Source: Eudromia elegans
Lineage: Eukaryota > Chordata > Aves > Tinamiformes > Tinamidae
Reading direction: 5' to 3'
Length of the DNA stretch: 64,000 nt
Assembly (NCBI GenBank): GCA_003342815.1
Contig: PTEX01000235.1
Location: 682,001-746,000, forward strand
The notes below the pieces were generated by a model, which had not been told where the DNA came from, did no database searches, and saw only the letters and a list, made by a program, of their open reading frames with translations. This document shows positions 1 to 12,180 of the stretch, in pieces. The position numbers and the translations under genes were made by a program. Each line of letters begins with the position of its first letter. The first letter of the stretch is position 1.

Positions 1-714
1 TACAGCAACCTTTATGAGAGCTAATATCAACATCTTGAATAAAAGAGGCAAGCAGGAAGGGCACATAAGGACATTAAAAAAAAATACTTGAAATCAGACA
101 TGAGAAAAACACTACCTCTGTAGCTACAAATGCAGGCTGAAACACTATGTGCTCTCCTTCCATCTCTTTCTATCCCCTTCTGATTATGAAGGCAGTGCTA
201 CTGAATCATTAAAAGAGAAGGGCTTAGCCTCTAGTTTCACACTGGTAGTTTGCTAAAAGGAAGGGCTCAGCTAGTGTTCTTACACTAGTGTTTAATGAGC
301 TGATATGTCTATAATCAGAGCAGAGAAAGGAAGTAAATGTACCCATAACGTTACATGAGTGAGTGCTAGCTATTTGAAAATACTGCATTCAGTCCAATGG
401 GATGACTTACACTTAGCAATAGTGCATTTATATGAAAACTGATTTTGAAATGTAATTGGTAATAAAGACCTATTAATGTCTTAAAATGTGTTAACAATCT
501 TAATAACAAGTCAGTGAATGATGCAAGTAGAAAGTAGTAATTAAGAAGTCAGAGGTTGGAAGTTAATAGCAGCCATATGCACGAATATAGAAAACCCCCA
601 GTAATAACATCACAAAAACTGCTTTTAGTGGGCCTGCATGTGTTGAGTCCAGGTGTGACAGAAACTTCATATCATGGGCAAATTTTAAGGATATTTTCTC
701 TTTTGTTCTCATTT
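1..714. other. Unique AT-rich intergenic sequence
   Basis: No recognisable gene, RNA or repeat was seen before the CR1 boundary near 715. The short open frame at 556-741 runs across that boundary into the repeat, mixing unique sequence with CR1, so it is not a real gene. Confidence 0.6.
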
Positions 715-1260
715 CTCAGCCCTGGTGAGGCCGCACCTTGAGTACTGTGTGCAGTTCTGGGCTCCCCAGTGCAGGAGGGATGTGGAGCTGCTAGAGAGAG
801 TCCAGCGCAGGGCTACAAAGATGATTAGGGGCCTGGAACATCTGCCCTATGAGGAAAGGCTGAGAGAGCTGGGCCTCTTCAGCCTGGAGAAGAGAAGACT
901 GAGAGGGGATCTGATCAATGTATATAAATATCTCAAGGAAGGGAGTGAGGAGGAGGGAGCTGGCCTCTTCTCAGTGGTGGCCAGTGATAGAACTAGGGGA
1001 AACGGCCACAAATTGAGGCACCAAAAGTTCCACAGGAACTTGAGGAAGAATTTCTTAACGGTGAGGGTGACAGAGCCCTGGAACAGGCTGCCCAGAGAGG
1101 TGGTGGAGTCTCCTTCTCTGGAGATCTTCAAAACCCGCCTGGACATCACCCTGTGCCACATGCTCTAGGGGACCCTGCGTGTGCAGGGGGGTTGGACTAG
1201 ATGACCTCTACAGGTCCCTTCCAACCCTAGCCATTGTATGATTCTATGATTCTATGATTC
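715..1260 (+). mobile_element. CR1 LINE, young, 5'-truncated 3' end
   Basis: This is the 3' terminal ~545 bp of a CR1 non-LTR retrotransposon. It starts abruptly at CTCAGCCCTGGTGAGGCCGC, inside the RT-encoding ORF2, and continues through the ORF2 stop near 1166. A short 3' UTR follows, with the conserved segment GGTTGGACTAGATGACCTCT, and the element ends in about three copies of ATTCTATG at 1237-1260. The octamer tail in place of poly(A) is typical of avian CR1. By eye the fragment differs from the copy at 62632-63175 at about 11 called positions (~2%), so both come from one recent subfamily. Severe 5' truncation is usual for CR1. No target-site duplication is apparent. The fragment cannot move by itself, because most of the RT and all of the endonuclease are missing. 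Confidence 0.95.
719..1168 (+). pseudogene. CR1 ORF2 C-terminal remnant (open, about 147 codons)
   Basis: This open frame encodes the C-terminal part of CR1 ORF2p, downstream of the RT catalytic motifs. It contains the family signatures [49 protein letters not shown] and [20 protein letters not shown]. The first in-frame methionine, at 725, is an accident of truncation rather than a true start. In the full element this segment follows the thumb region of the RT, and its function is poorly defined. The frame has no internal stop or frameshift, which fits recent insertion. Because the RT palm, the FADD box and the endonuclease are absent, any product would be inactive. It differs from the C-terminus of the 61886-63085 frame at only a few residues, such as I for V, G for R and E for K. 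Confidence 0.85.
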
Positions 1261-1845
1261 TCTCTCTCTGTGGAGAATAGAACTGCAAACTGTAACACAC
1301 AATCCAGCTTCTGGCAACTGCAAAATGCATTCCTATAATATTCAGTAAAGAGAGGATGAGAAACCCTAAATCCTCATTTGTTATGGATTTTGTTATCACT
1401 TTTCATCTTCCTTTTGGCCATGAAAATCATTGAGGAATAAGATGGCTACTCTTCTGTTTACTACTTCATATATTTCCACCATAATTCTTGTGGCAATAAA
1501 TTGTATCCTGTGATGAGTTATGCAAACTCATAGCAATCAAGACGGAGTTAATAAGAAGTACTAACTCATTGTAACAGCTAACGGCACATCAAACTGAGAG
1601 GGAAACACTAAAACGTGAAAATATTACGCAGCTGGGAAGAGACAAGATAAGAGAGAAGTCCCTAAATCTTGGGAAGGGGGACTGGCTAGCAGAAGTCTCT
1701 TGTGGAGGCTGATTTCTGACGGTTCCTCCCTGGCTGTATGCTGAATCAATTCTTTGAGTCCGTTAGCCCAACTAGAGACTTCACCAGTCTGGCTTCCAGT
1801 TCTAACAGTACACAGTGTGATTTCAGAACTTTTGTTATCAGCTTT
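1261..1845. other. Unique AT-rich sequence between two CR1 fragments
   Basis: A short pyrimidine run directly follows the CR1 octamer tail. Beyond it no gene or repeat was recognised. The 60-codon open frame at 1754-1936 extends into the next CR1 fragment and is not credible as a gene. Confidence 0.55.
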
Positions 1846-1956
1846 TCACAGGCACTTTGGGGCACGGTTTAGCAGGGATGGTGTTGAAGGGCTTGCAGTC
1901 CGACTCAATGATCTTGAAGGTCTTTTCCAACGATAATGATTCTATGATTTTATGAA
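1846..1956 (+). mobile_element. CR1 LINE 3' end, older subfamily, short fragment
   Basis: This is roughly 110 bp of a CR1 3' UTR. It includes the block GGCACGGTTTAGCAGGGATG, a divergent form of the TTGGACT-GATGATCTT segment, the conserved AAGGTCTTTTCCAA, and a degraded octamer tail (ATGATTCTATGATTTTATG). The UTR differs clearly from the CR1 copies at 715 and 61870, so it belongs to another subfamily. The imperfect tail and substitutions suggest an older insertion. The 5' boundary is approximate because the junction with unique DNA is not sharp. No coding portion remains. Confidence 0.8.
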
Positions 1957-4900
1957 ACAGAAAAGCTGCTAAGGCAGAAGATAAACTAAGGCAACTGGTC
2001 AATCTGCATATGGGTCTGTGGTATCTTAGCAAGCTTCATGATATCTGTATACACAAGGGGAGCTAGCTAGTTAAAAAACATCTGGGAAGCCTTACTACAA
2101 ATATGTTCACCAGCACTTGCACTCCATAATTAAAACACCATACAGAAGAGAATACTGTTTCCCATTAAACTCACTATACAGACTTTAACCAAGAAAAGAT
2201 GGCACTTCTCAGGTTTTTAGATTTATTTTGATATTCTTACCTCCTGTTTGGAGAACATTTAGAACAGAAGTAAATGAAGCTTCATATATGTGCAGTTGAA
2301 TTTGTCCCTTTACTGCCAGGGGAACCCTTTTGATTTAACTGGTCAAAATTAATGATTTAGATTGGAAACACTTGTTGCACAATTGCAGCCAAGAGCAAAA
2401 ATCAAGTTCCTTGCCAACACTGTTAGCTAGTGAATATGGCTAATAAAAGCCAGCACAGCAGCTTTAGTACCTTCCCCAGGCTACAGTTTGGAGTGCTCTC
2501 TTCTGGGACACACTTGGTTCTTGTCAAGCTGGGAGAGAAGGCTCAATAGGGGAAACATATTGCAAAAATAATCCACTTGACTTTGACTAAGCCACTAAAG
2601 CAGTCAGCCATAAACAAGTGTTCTTCTGAAATGCTGTCATGTTTATGGTAACATGCTGTACATTTATACAGCAGAGGTATCATAAAGCAAGCACAGACAT
2701 AGGCGTTTTGAAACAAAAACCAAATTAAGCTTAACTCAATTATCTTCTCCCATGATTTTTATGTGACTCCCCATGACTGCTTCTCTTGTCCAAAGAATTT
2801 ATCTCAATCTCAGGATTGTATGAGATCACAGACAGAGGCTGTGAGGGAAAGATTCTTATTTTTTAAGCAAAACCTTCCAAGTGACAGCTCAGGAGTCATA
2901 TAACATCACTTGGCAAAAAACTATTTTGATTTCATTTCCTAATCTTGTGAACATAGAAAAGATCAGAATGTGTAAGAATGTGTAATCACCTGTGTAATCA
3001 AGTTGATGAGGATTTGCAGATTTAGGAGCATGATCATTGAAAATAATCTCCCCTTGCTATAATTTTCTTTTTTAGGTCCACATAACCTTTAGGAAGAATA
3101 AAAAAATGAAATGTTCTTTGGACATGGGCAAATTAACTCTGCAGTTCTTGCCACTGCAGTCTACTATGCAATAGACTCTACATTTTTGTGTTATAGTACA
3201 CTACTTTGCATCAGATTCCTTTTCAAAACGTAAAATTTCCATCTTGAATTTATTCATTACCACTTGTTTTTTGCTCATTTGTTATCCCCTCTGTTCTAGT
3301 AATGTAAATTATTACAGTCTCTGTCAGGCTAGGTTGAACGATTTCTTTTTCCTTGTTCTTCCTAGTGACCATGCTCTGTAACTGTTCTAAGTTGAATACA
3401 TCTTTTTTTAAGCATGACTGATTACAACTATACTTAGAGTCCAGATTTCTCATTTTAATTTGGTTTTCTTATTTAAAACTTCTCTGGCTCCATTGATCTA
3501 CTTTTCTGCATGGCAATCATTTACAGGACTTCAAAATTTGTGTAATCCAAACTAAGAAACAAATCTTCATGTTCTATTCCTCTGAAAGTTCTATGAATTT
3601 CCTCTTTCATCTCTCTAAAAGGTGTCAGTCTCAGTACTCAAGGTCCCTAAAGAATTGTGAGTTCCTGATATTCTGAGATATTTTATGTTATTGATACATG
3701 TCTAGCTGTTTAATAACTTGATTACTTTTGTATATGTTATCTGCTGGACGAATAGTAGAATTTTTAGTTTGGTGATAATATCATAAATTAGAACTTGGAA
3801 AATGCAATTTTTGCAAAAATCCAATCCTCATGTTCTGAAATGTTGTAACTGTTTGATTTAGTTAAAACAGGACTTTCCATCATAATATACTGTAATTGCC
3901 AAAGTAAGGCATTTAACTTTTTTTTTTTCTGATCTGAAAAAAAAAAGATTTTATCAGTTATTCAAATAGACTTTAATTTTACTGCAGGATGGGTGGTAGC
4001 TGAGTGGTAAGCTGAAGATTTAGCTCCTATTCTGCAGAAATTAATACATTTAAAACCTTGGCTGTCAGAGGAGGTCCACGTGAGAATCAGGAAATTGGGA
4101 AGCTGGACTAGCACATTGCATAAATGAGAAGGTATTGGGCCAAGGTGCTGTCTGACCATGGACCTAATACTTGGGAGCATTTCACAGTCTGGAGAATGTT
4201 GTTGCATGCTACTCTCTCTTTCCCCTTTGTATGCTGGGGCATGCTATTCGTTGGATGAAATAAGACTTTTTCCTGTGCAAAAAACGATTCTTGGACTCTG
4301 TTATTCATCAGTGAAACAAGGACCATTGGTAGCGGTACACAAAAGTCATAGCATGGTCCTCTCTGGACCAGAGGGAAAGTTGTAGGTTCATGTTGTCCTG
4401 ACTGGGAAAAATAAGAATTAGTTATGAGTAAGGATGGATTTTGGAGCCTCAAATTTGAATTGAGGGAAGGGCAGATATGTTTTATATTTTTATATATTTA
4501 AATAAATATGTTTATACTTTATTATTTGTTAATTATTGTCAATTCTGTTTTCTTCACTAGGGATTAGTATCCTCATCTGTTAGAACATGTTAGGTTAATA
4601 TACAAAATTCACCCTACATGCTGATGTAATTACCTTATTATTAATGTAATAGAAATTCCATTTCATTCCACTTTCCTCCTCAATTCTATAAAACAGAGGA
4701 AGAAAAGGGTATTACGAATATGTTTTGGAGACAAGATGAAGAAGTTATTTTAAAACTGGGCACCTCTTTTTCTAGAGCTCTGCTGTGGAAGATGTGGGTA
4801 TCTATGAAGAGACAGGGCCAAATCTGGAAGATCTTGAGCTTGTACAGTGACATGCACCACAGCTGTTGTAGTTACACAGTGAACATGGGGTCAGCCAGAA

Positions 4901-7882
4901 GAAGGGCTCACTGTAAGTGCAGCTTCTCAGTCATGTGTCTACCACACCCTCCTGGGCAAGAGCAACAAATGGGATTGCAGCCGTATAGTAGAACTTTCTG
5001 CACAGGAAGTAAGTAAAGAAGCTTTCTCACATTATAGCAAGATCATAAGCATACATTCTTAAACTCTGTTTTGGGTTTTTTTTTTTTTTTTAAATGGAAC
5101 ATGTTTGAAAAATGTCTTATATGTTTCAGGAAAATTCCAAGTACTACATCCACTCTTAAAAGTGGTGGTAAACATGAGCTCCCTCTGCTGCCTTTCTGGA
5201 GCAGTCTGTTGTCTTGCAATGATTGACATATTAATAAACTATTAAACCAGTTCTCCAAAGGATAGCAATGTAGTGATTGTTCAGTATATGCCTATCATTT
5301 GTTTGAAGAGATTCCTCTGTGCATGCCAACATTTTATTTTATCACTTAATTACAAAACCAAGGAGTAGTCGTTTGCCACTTTAATCCACATCAGGCACAT
5401 TTACTCTTTTTGCTGCATCTTTGTACAAGAGAACATTCTTATCCCAATGAAGTTTAAGCTTTGTCAGTCTGTAAGTGAACAGTCCAATATTATACATTCC
5501 TATCTTCAAAAGCATAATAAGAAAGATATTGCACTGTCACTCTCCTGTACCATTTTAATAGTACAAAGCATCTTGCCTGATTTATGAGAGAACAAAATTA
5601 TGTACCTATTAATGTTCCCAGAATAGAGACGGTAGTTAGAAAACACTAATGTAGTAACTGCAAACATTTTTCCTTGATGATATATTACTAGACATTTTCT
5701 TTCTTATTCCTTTCTATGAGTTTCATAAAAACAAAACAAATATCATTGTTATTACAATTTTATAGCCATGCACCTGTGCAAATACTGATATCAGGGAAGC
5801 AGATTACAAATGAGATATTTTTTCTAGAAAGAAAATAAAAGTTTTAGAGATGATCTTGATGTCACTTTTTCCAGATTACTGATTTTTTAGTTACATTCAT
5901 AATGACCTGGTAATTAATTTCACGTTACCTAAATCTGAATTCCATTTTTCACATAAAGTTTAATGAAAATCTGAAAAGTTTATTTAGGGATTTCTTTGTT
6001 ATTATGCCTCTCTGTTATATCTTCTACTCATTTTCTTTCAGAGTAATCTACTTTTTCGCTAGAGTTTCTATATTTACGCAGCACTACAGAAAAGTGTCTG
6101 CCATCTGGCCAAATAATTTGTGCTTGCACATCTTGATTTTTAAAATTAGGTAGCATTTTATATTGATTCCAAAAAAATGATTATGTTTATAATGGTGAAA
6201 AATGATGAAATATTTGAAATGTTATGCTTAGCTCTCCAGGTTGAGCTAGAATTGCCTGGGGTCATCTGCTCTGCCCATCCTCATTTTCTCCTGTTTTTTA
6301 TTTTTTTCCTTATCTTTCTTCTCAACTCTCCTGAGGGAAAATCTACTTATCAAATTCTACAGGCAATAGACTATCCTGGCCATTTCTCAAGCATAAAAAT
6401 CTGCAGAACGCTAATGTTTTTTCATTGGAATCCTAATGTGTCTTCTTGGATTAGACACTCTTCTAGAACAGGCTTCCAAGATGTATCTCAGTGCCACAGC
6501 TTGCCTCCTGCTCAGTGATCCTCTGCTCAAGACACAGATGGTTGATAAAAGGTCATTGTGCTTTGGTACCGCATGTGGATGCTCAGTGTGTGGCTGGAGC
6601 ATATTGGTGTGGACAATTGCACTCATCACTTAATGCATGAGAATTGGTAAATCCCTAACACACCCCAAAAAATAAGGCAGACAACATGTAATGTTTGCAA
6701 ATCTACAGACCTGTCACTCTGCTTGTATTGTTTTCCAGTGCCTCCAGTCTCTGAACGCATGTGTTTTGCCCAGCCTGAAAAGTCTTTGAGGAGAGGAACT
6801 CTATCTGGGCTTGTAAAATCCTTGTGCTGACTGCATTCTTCACTGCATTTTCATTGTTATTGACAGTATAAAATAGTTCATGAATGAAATAAGTTCATGA
6901 TTGTAAGATTCTGACTGACCTCAATTTATCTTATAATGCTTGGTTTCAGAATTCCAGTACACGTGGAGAAAAATAGTTATAGGTAGAAATATACTTGTAG
7001 GTATAAGCACCTTACTTAGAAGTATTTTTGTTATCTTATTAGTTTGTCAACATGCTATTTAAACAATTATCATGGTATTTTACAATTTTAAAGTTGTAAA
7101 TTGGGAAAAAAAAAGAGCAAATCTTAGTATTGTAGCATGGCATGTTTCCACCACTCTCCTGAAATTTTATATGTTATTAAAAGCCCGCATGACTGAAATG
7201 CCTCATTATCTCATTCATCAATAACAGATGGCTGTTCTGAGCAACAAAAAGTCTAGTCTCTTGACTAACCCATAATTAGTTAAATTAAAACAAAATGAAT
7301 CATAGAAATAGTGCCATGAGAAATAGAGCATGTTGTCTAATTTAAGCAGCCATAGACTCCCAAAATAATAACATTTGAAGTGAAAATTTTATTTATGAAA
7401 ACAAATGTCTTGCCTTTTCTAAGCACAAGGGCCACATAATAAATTAATCATTGATATTTGAACTTAACTCTTAAGAATTATATAAAAGAATATAGTTATT
7501 ACTTCAATATTTTGCAATTGTAATTACAGAAAGCAGAATACCATAGTAGACACAAAATAATATTTTATGCAATCATGGTGCAACACTGTGATACATAAAT
7601 ATATCAAATGTCGCTATCATAACAATTATCTTAGAGCTGCATCAGAAAGTTCTCCATAAATATTAAGGGGTGAGCTTCATGATAATTACATATCTACTAG
7701 AGTTTCACAGATTATATGGAAACGAGTTAAAAATAAAACAGAAAAAGAACCAAAGAGAAGACGTTTTCATGACACTGTATTATACCAGTTTGGGTGGTGG
7801 GGACTCAAACATGGAATGCCAGCTCTAGGGGAAGTGATAAATATGAGGAAAACACACAGAAACATAAAAAAGGCTTCTAAAT
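1957..7882. other. AT-rich unique sequence, no gene recognised
   Basis: About 5.9 kb with no credible exon, RNA gene or interspersed repeat. The longest open frames (4108-4452 on the minus strand, 114 codons; 6177-6518 on the plus strand, 113 codons) show no domain, signal peptide or codon pattern that I recognise. Scattered A and T runs occur, for example near 3920, 3940 and 5075. The stretch 7150-7500 is AT-rich with several TAATTA-like sites and could be regulatory, but this rests on motif content only. Confidence 0.55.
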
Positions 7883-7922
7883 AACAAGGAAGGGAGGAAG
7901 GGAGGAAGGAAAAAGGAGAAGG
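7883..7922 (+). repeat. Purine (GGGAGGAA)-type simple repeat
   Basis: A run of G and A with repeated AAGGGAGG and AAGGAAAA units. It is followed at 7928-7965 by an AT-rich tract with alternating TATA segments. This is ordinary low-complexity DNA with no coding capacity. Confidence 0.8.
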
Positions 7923-8880
7923 AATTATTTATAAATATATAAATATATATAAAATATAAAGGAATTATTTCTTTTTATCACTCAACAGGTCAGAGTTTCT
8001 CTATCTAAAAAATTGGCTATTCTAGCTTAATTTGGAATAAAATGCACTTCTGAAATTCAGATTTGGTGTGGGGATTACCAGTGCTTGCCCTAGGTATAAG
8101 GTGGAGAAAACATGTTTCAAAGCTTTGGATGAAATAGAGTTCTGCCACATTGTCCAATATCATTTGTACTCTATAGCAAAGGATTTGATGAAAAAAAGGT
8201 CAACCTAGTATTTATGAAATCTAATATTGCTTGAGTTAATTTTCCTTTCAGTCAGCTTGGACTTTATCTGTAGTCATACCCTTCTGTGGTAACTGAATAT
8301 TTAGACTATATTGGAGTTAAACTATGAATCACGAGCTTTTGATGTAGACATAATGTAACTTACCTCAGCTTTGTAAATAAGTTCCAGTATGACAAGGATA
8401 TTTGGAATTACACTAGCTTCCTCTTCATTTCATTAATCTGTGTCAATGATGGGAGAAGATGAGGGGAGAGAACATCTCTTTGGTAGCAAGCAATAACTTC
8501 TGTAGAAGTGGAAAGTCACTCTGCAACGAGGATTTTGGAACAGCAAGAGCAAGCCAATGTATGTGTATATGGCTTGAATGTTGTCTGCAATTATAGTAGA
8601 TCATTCTCAGAGCGGGGAATCAGTTTAGTTTTAAGAGTTGTTTTCCTTTATTAGCCTGCATGTGTAGGAAATGTAGTGACAATCAGTCAAGTGAGGAACA
8701 CAGCAGGGAGGAGAGGTATGAAAGGGAACCACAGTCAGAAACAGAGCAAGCCTCGTTGGAGGAGTTCAAAACTTGGGAAAATGAAGTTTTCTTGACAAAG
8801 AACCTTGCAAAAGATTTAAAACAGTGGAAGTAGAAACATGCCAGGATGCAACACTGATCATAGAAAATAAGAATTGAAAA
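7923..8880. other. AT-rich unique sequence, no gene recognised
   Basis: An ATATA-rich patch at 7928-7965 is followed by unremarkable sequence. No gene or mobile element was recognised. The minus-strand frame at 8683-8907 begins inside the CAAA microsatellite, whose reverse reading gives a FVCL repeat, and it is an artefact of that repeat. Confidence 0.5.
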
Positions 8881-8912
8881 CAAACAAACAAACAAACAAA
8901 CAAACAAACAAA
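8881..8912 (+). repeat. (CAAA)8 tetranucleotide microsatellite
   Basis: Eight perfect CAAA units in a row. Tracts of this length are usually polymorphic in copy number. No associated retroelement was recognised next to it. Confidence 0.95.
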
Positions 8913-11900
8913 ACCCAAGCTGTTCTTGCTATGAATAGCACCTCATTTTTTGTTTTTAGGAACAGTTGCTAACCATATGTGAGTATTGGGTCACTGCTAG
9001 AATGAGACGGTAAAGAAAAACTTGCTGCTTTGATTTTTCTTTTTATCTGAAATCAGGAAGTAGAAGAATGAATTAATGTGTTACAGAACTAAGCATTCTG
9101 GCATATCTAACTTCTGCTTTGAAATCTCCTACTCTGTAATCCTCTAATTAGAGAGAGGCTTGATTTTGGGATTCCTGAGTGTGCAAGAAGGAAAAGGAAA
9201 TAATTCAGAGGAAGAGATCTAAACCTGAGGAACTGACTCCAAATGGCAAGGTCTGTGCAAGCAGAATTGTGACAATGGTAACCAGCAGAGGAGGTCTCTG
9301 CATCTGACAGAAATCTTGGGTTTGGGACAGGGACAGACAGCAAGGCTTCTGTTTTTCTGGCAGCTGCTCATGAAAGGGAGAAAGATCAATGCCAAGCTTA
9401 TAACAGTGTTGCCAGGATTATGGAACTTCTTTATCTCTCAGTATTGCAGCTAACTTACAAAGAGCAGAGGATATTGATGCAGTAAGAGAGAACACAGGTG
9501 ATTGTCACTGGAACTGTGTAGTTGCGGGGTGACTTAACAGATCCGAAAGCTCTGGAAACACACACAAGGCAGGAGAAGGCTTCTAACCTGTATGTTGTGT
9601 TCACATGGATACGAATTTATAAACCTTGAGTCTGAATTTGTAAGCCTTTATGAGAAGTGGAAACAAATATTTTTGCTGAATGTCAATTAACTTGGGGATA
9701 TTTCCACTGAACTCTAGTGCACGCAGGAAAATCTGGTAACTTTCTGGGTTGTGAAAGATTTTTATGGTAGAATTCTTTTAAATTGAGCAGAAAACAAGCT
9801 GGTAATTAGTAGATGAAGGCAGACATTCATAGAGATACAGTGGCAGTCATCTTTAATTAAATGCTGGAATATCTTATTTGGGAATGTGGTGAATTGTTCC
9901 TCATGTGAAGTTTTCAGATCAAGGTACAACATTTCTAAAGATACAGGCACTAGCTTGCCTGAAGTTACTGGTTCGATGCAGGAAAGGCTGTGTGGAATTC
10001 TGTGACATATATTATGCAGGTCAGATTACAGTAGCCTGTTAATGCCTGTTGGCTTTAATATCCTTGAATCTATAGAACTTTGCGCAGTGAAGTAGCTAAC
10101 AATGCTGACATTTTAAATCGTGATCTTCAGTTTCAGAACTGGAAAAAATGGGGCAGTTCATCTCTGTGTTTGCTGTTTTCTTAGCAATATGAAGGTCAGA
10201 AACTTTTCTTTGCAAATTTAAAATCTCTCATTATATAGCAAGAGGTCCTTGTGCTGAAGGAGGAGGAACCCCTGTATTTCTAAGTCCAACATCATGCAAG
10301 AAACTATCCTATTTTAATGGGGGAGATTTTTTTATACAAAGATCACAGTTTTCCAACTGTACAAAGGTCATTATATACTCAAGTCAAGGGTATGGTCTAT
10401 CTTTGGCTGATCAGAGTTTTACAGCATCTTGGCAGAGTGTATATGGTAGAGCAGGGCCCTGAACTGGGAGAAGCATTGTGTAAATAGGAAGTGGATACCC
10501 AAAATGCATATATGGGTATTATATGACACTGGGTAATAATTTCCTAACTTCTGATGCTTTTAGGAAAAATGAATACGTGAATTTGAGATAAAGTAATACC
10601 AGTCAACCTAGTTGTAAACATGTTACAAGGTAGTTAAAAGGAGCCAGAAGAAATTTGTCTAACATATAATTTTGTAGTTCATTGGTAGCAAGAGAAATTA
10701 AAGTGTTTTAGCCATTCTTGCAAAATGGGCCATATAGAATTCCTGGATTCTTAATTTGTCCCTGTACCTCTCAAGGCAATTACTGCATTTAAGTAAAATA
10801 ATGCAACACAGGCTTCCACTTTTGTTTTGCATACCTGTGTTTTGGCATACCAGACCAGAGGAAAAGGACTGTTCTCATGGGTCTTCCAACTCTATTCCCT
10901 CTTACATGAAGGGAATGAGGTATTCCAACACGAACCATATCTTTCTTTTGACAAAAAACAAAATAATATATCCCCTTTTCCTCATCATATTAAAAAATAT
11001 TGTATTATCTCTTGGTAGAAACGCAAGAGATGATCAGCTTGCTTTAGAGACCTTGTCCAATTCAGACAGCAGTCAACTGTGTTTCAGAGTGAGTTAGCAT
11101 GGCTTAATGAGGCAGATAAACCTTAGTAGCTTACTGTCTGCTTGTTGTGCCTATAAAGTGGAGCACGCTAACTTTATTCACCTTATTGGTCAACATGATT
11201 AGTAGTGTAGGGGAAAGGAAGCTTCAAAATGTGTTTATTTTCAAAAAGCATAATTTTCCTTTGGTAATTCCACAGGTGTATTTTCTTTGAAAGCTTCCTT
11301 ATTGCATTTAGAATACAAATATTTAATTATTACAGAAATATATGAAACTCATACTAACTCTATTGTAATCTTAACCTGCAATGAAAGCTTCAAGGGATTC
11401 AATCATGCAATATATTTGCTATAAATGTCTTAATTTTATTTGAAAGTTTTCAACAGAATGTAATGTTATTTTAAACAGGAGACTTTTTAATTTACTTTGG
11501 CATATCTGTGTAATAATTAGACCCAACATATCACTTCTGAGGTGATATGGGAAAAGAAACCCATGCAACAAAAACATGTTCCACAACATAGCATGTTCCT
11601 ATGGATAATTAAAAAAAAAGGTTTTTTTTTGCAAACGCCCTTTGATTGCCATGATGAGCATGGGATCACATTTCTGATCAGTCTCTAGCACAGATCTCTG
11701 CACCAAGATGGGAAAAGCAGTGGTTGGAGCAAGAGACTGAAAAGGTGAAAATTTACGCACAGGGAAGGTCAATGCAGCTCTTTATTGTAAAAGATACATG
11801 AAGGTACATATAAGTGGTTAAAGATGCGTATAGGTCTCTTAAAAGATTTTCAGAAGTACTTAAGCACTAGGTAACTGAGACCTACTGAGCTCAAAGGGAG

Positions 11901-12180
11901 TTATAACATATTTGCAAATATATTGCCTTTAGTAGACATTCAATTTCTTCCCCTTCTTTTCCTGAGGGTTTTCTGCCTGCCTGCATTTTCCTTGGTTTGT
12001 CATTGAAGAGGTTGGGGAAATTGCTTGATGGGAATAGATTTAGATATGAGCTAACAAGCAAACAACATCTTTTTCTAGGCAAAGTTAACATGGTTTCCGA
12101 TAATTTGCTTCCAGCAAAACTTGAACTGATAAATCTCATTTCTTCTAAAAATTTACAGTCCAATCTCATATTCTGCCTAA
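8913..12180. other. AT-rich unique sequence, no gene recognised
   Basis: No recognisable exon or repeat was found. The longest open frame, 10756-11097 (113 codons, plus), has no recognisable domain. A GGTTCGATGC motif at 9970 resembles a tRNA B box, but no cloverleaf can be drawn around it. Confidence 0.5.

Noticed and set aside
847-1161. 104-codon minus-strand open frame
   Set aside because: Shadow of CR1 ORF2 at 719-1168; the equivalent antisense frames reappear at 62839-63078.
7294-7306. GAATCATAGAAAT resembling an antisense CR1 octamer tail
   Set aside because: The following sequence shows no resemblance to a CR1 3' UTR; a single octamer-like word is not enough.
8683-8907. Minus-strand frame beginning with an FVCLFVCLF pattern
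   Set aside because: The repeated peptide is the reverse reading of the (CAAA)8 microsatellite.
9970-9979. GGTTCGATGC resembling a tRNA B box
   Set aside because: No A box at the right distance and no acceptor or anticodon stems can be formed.
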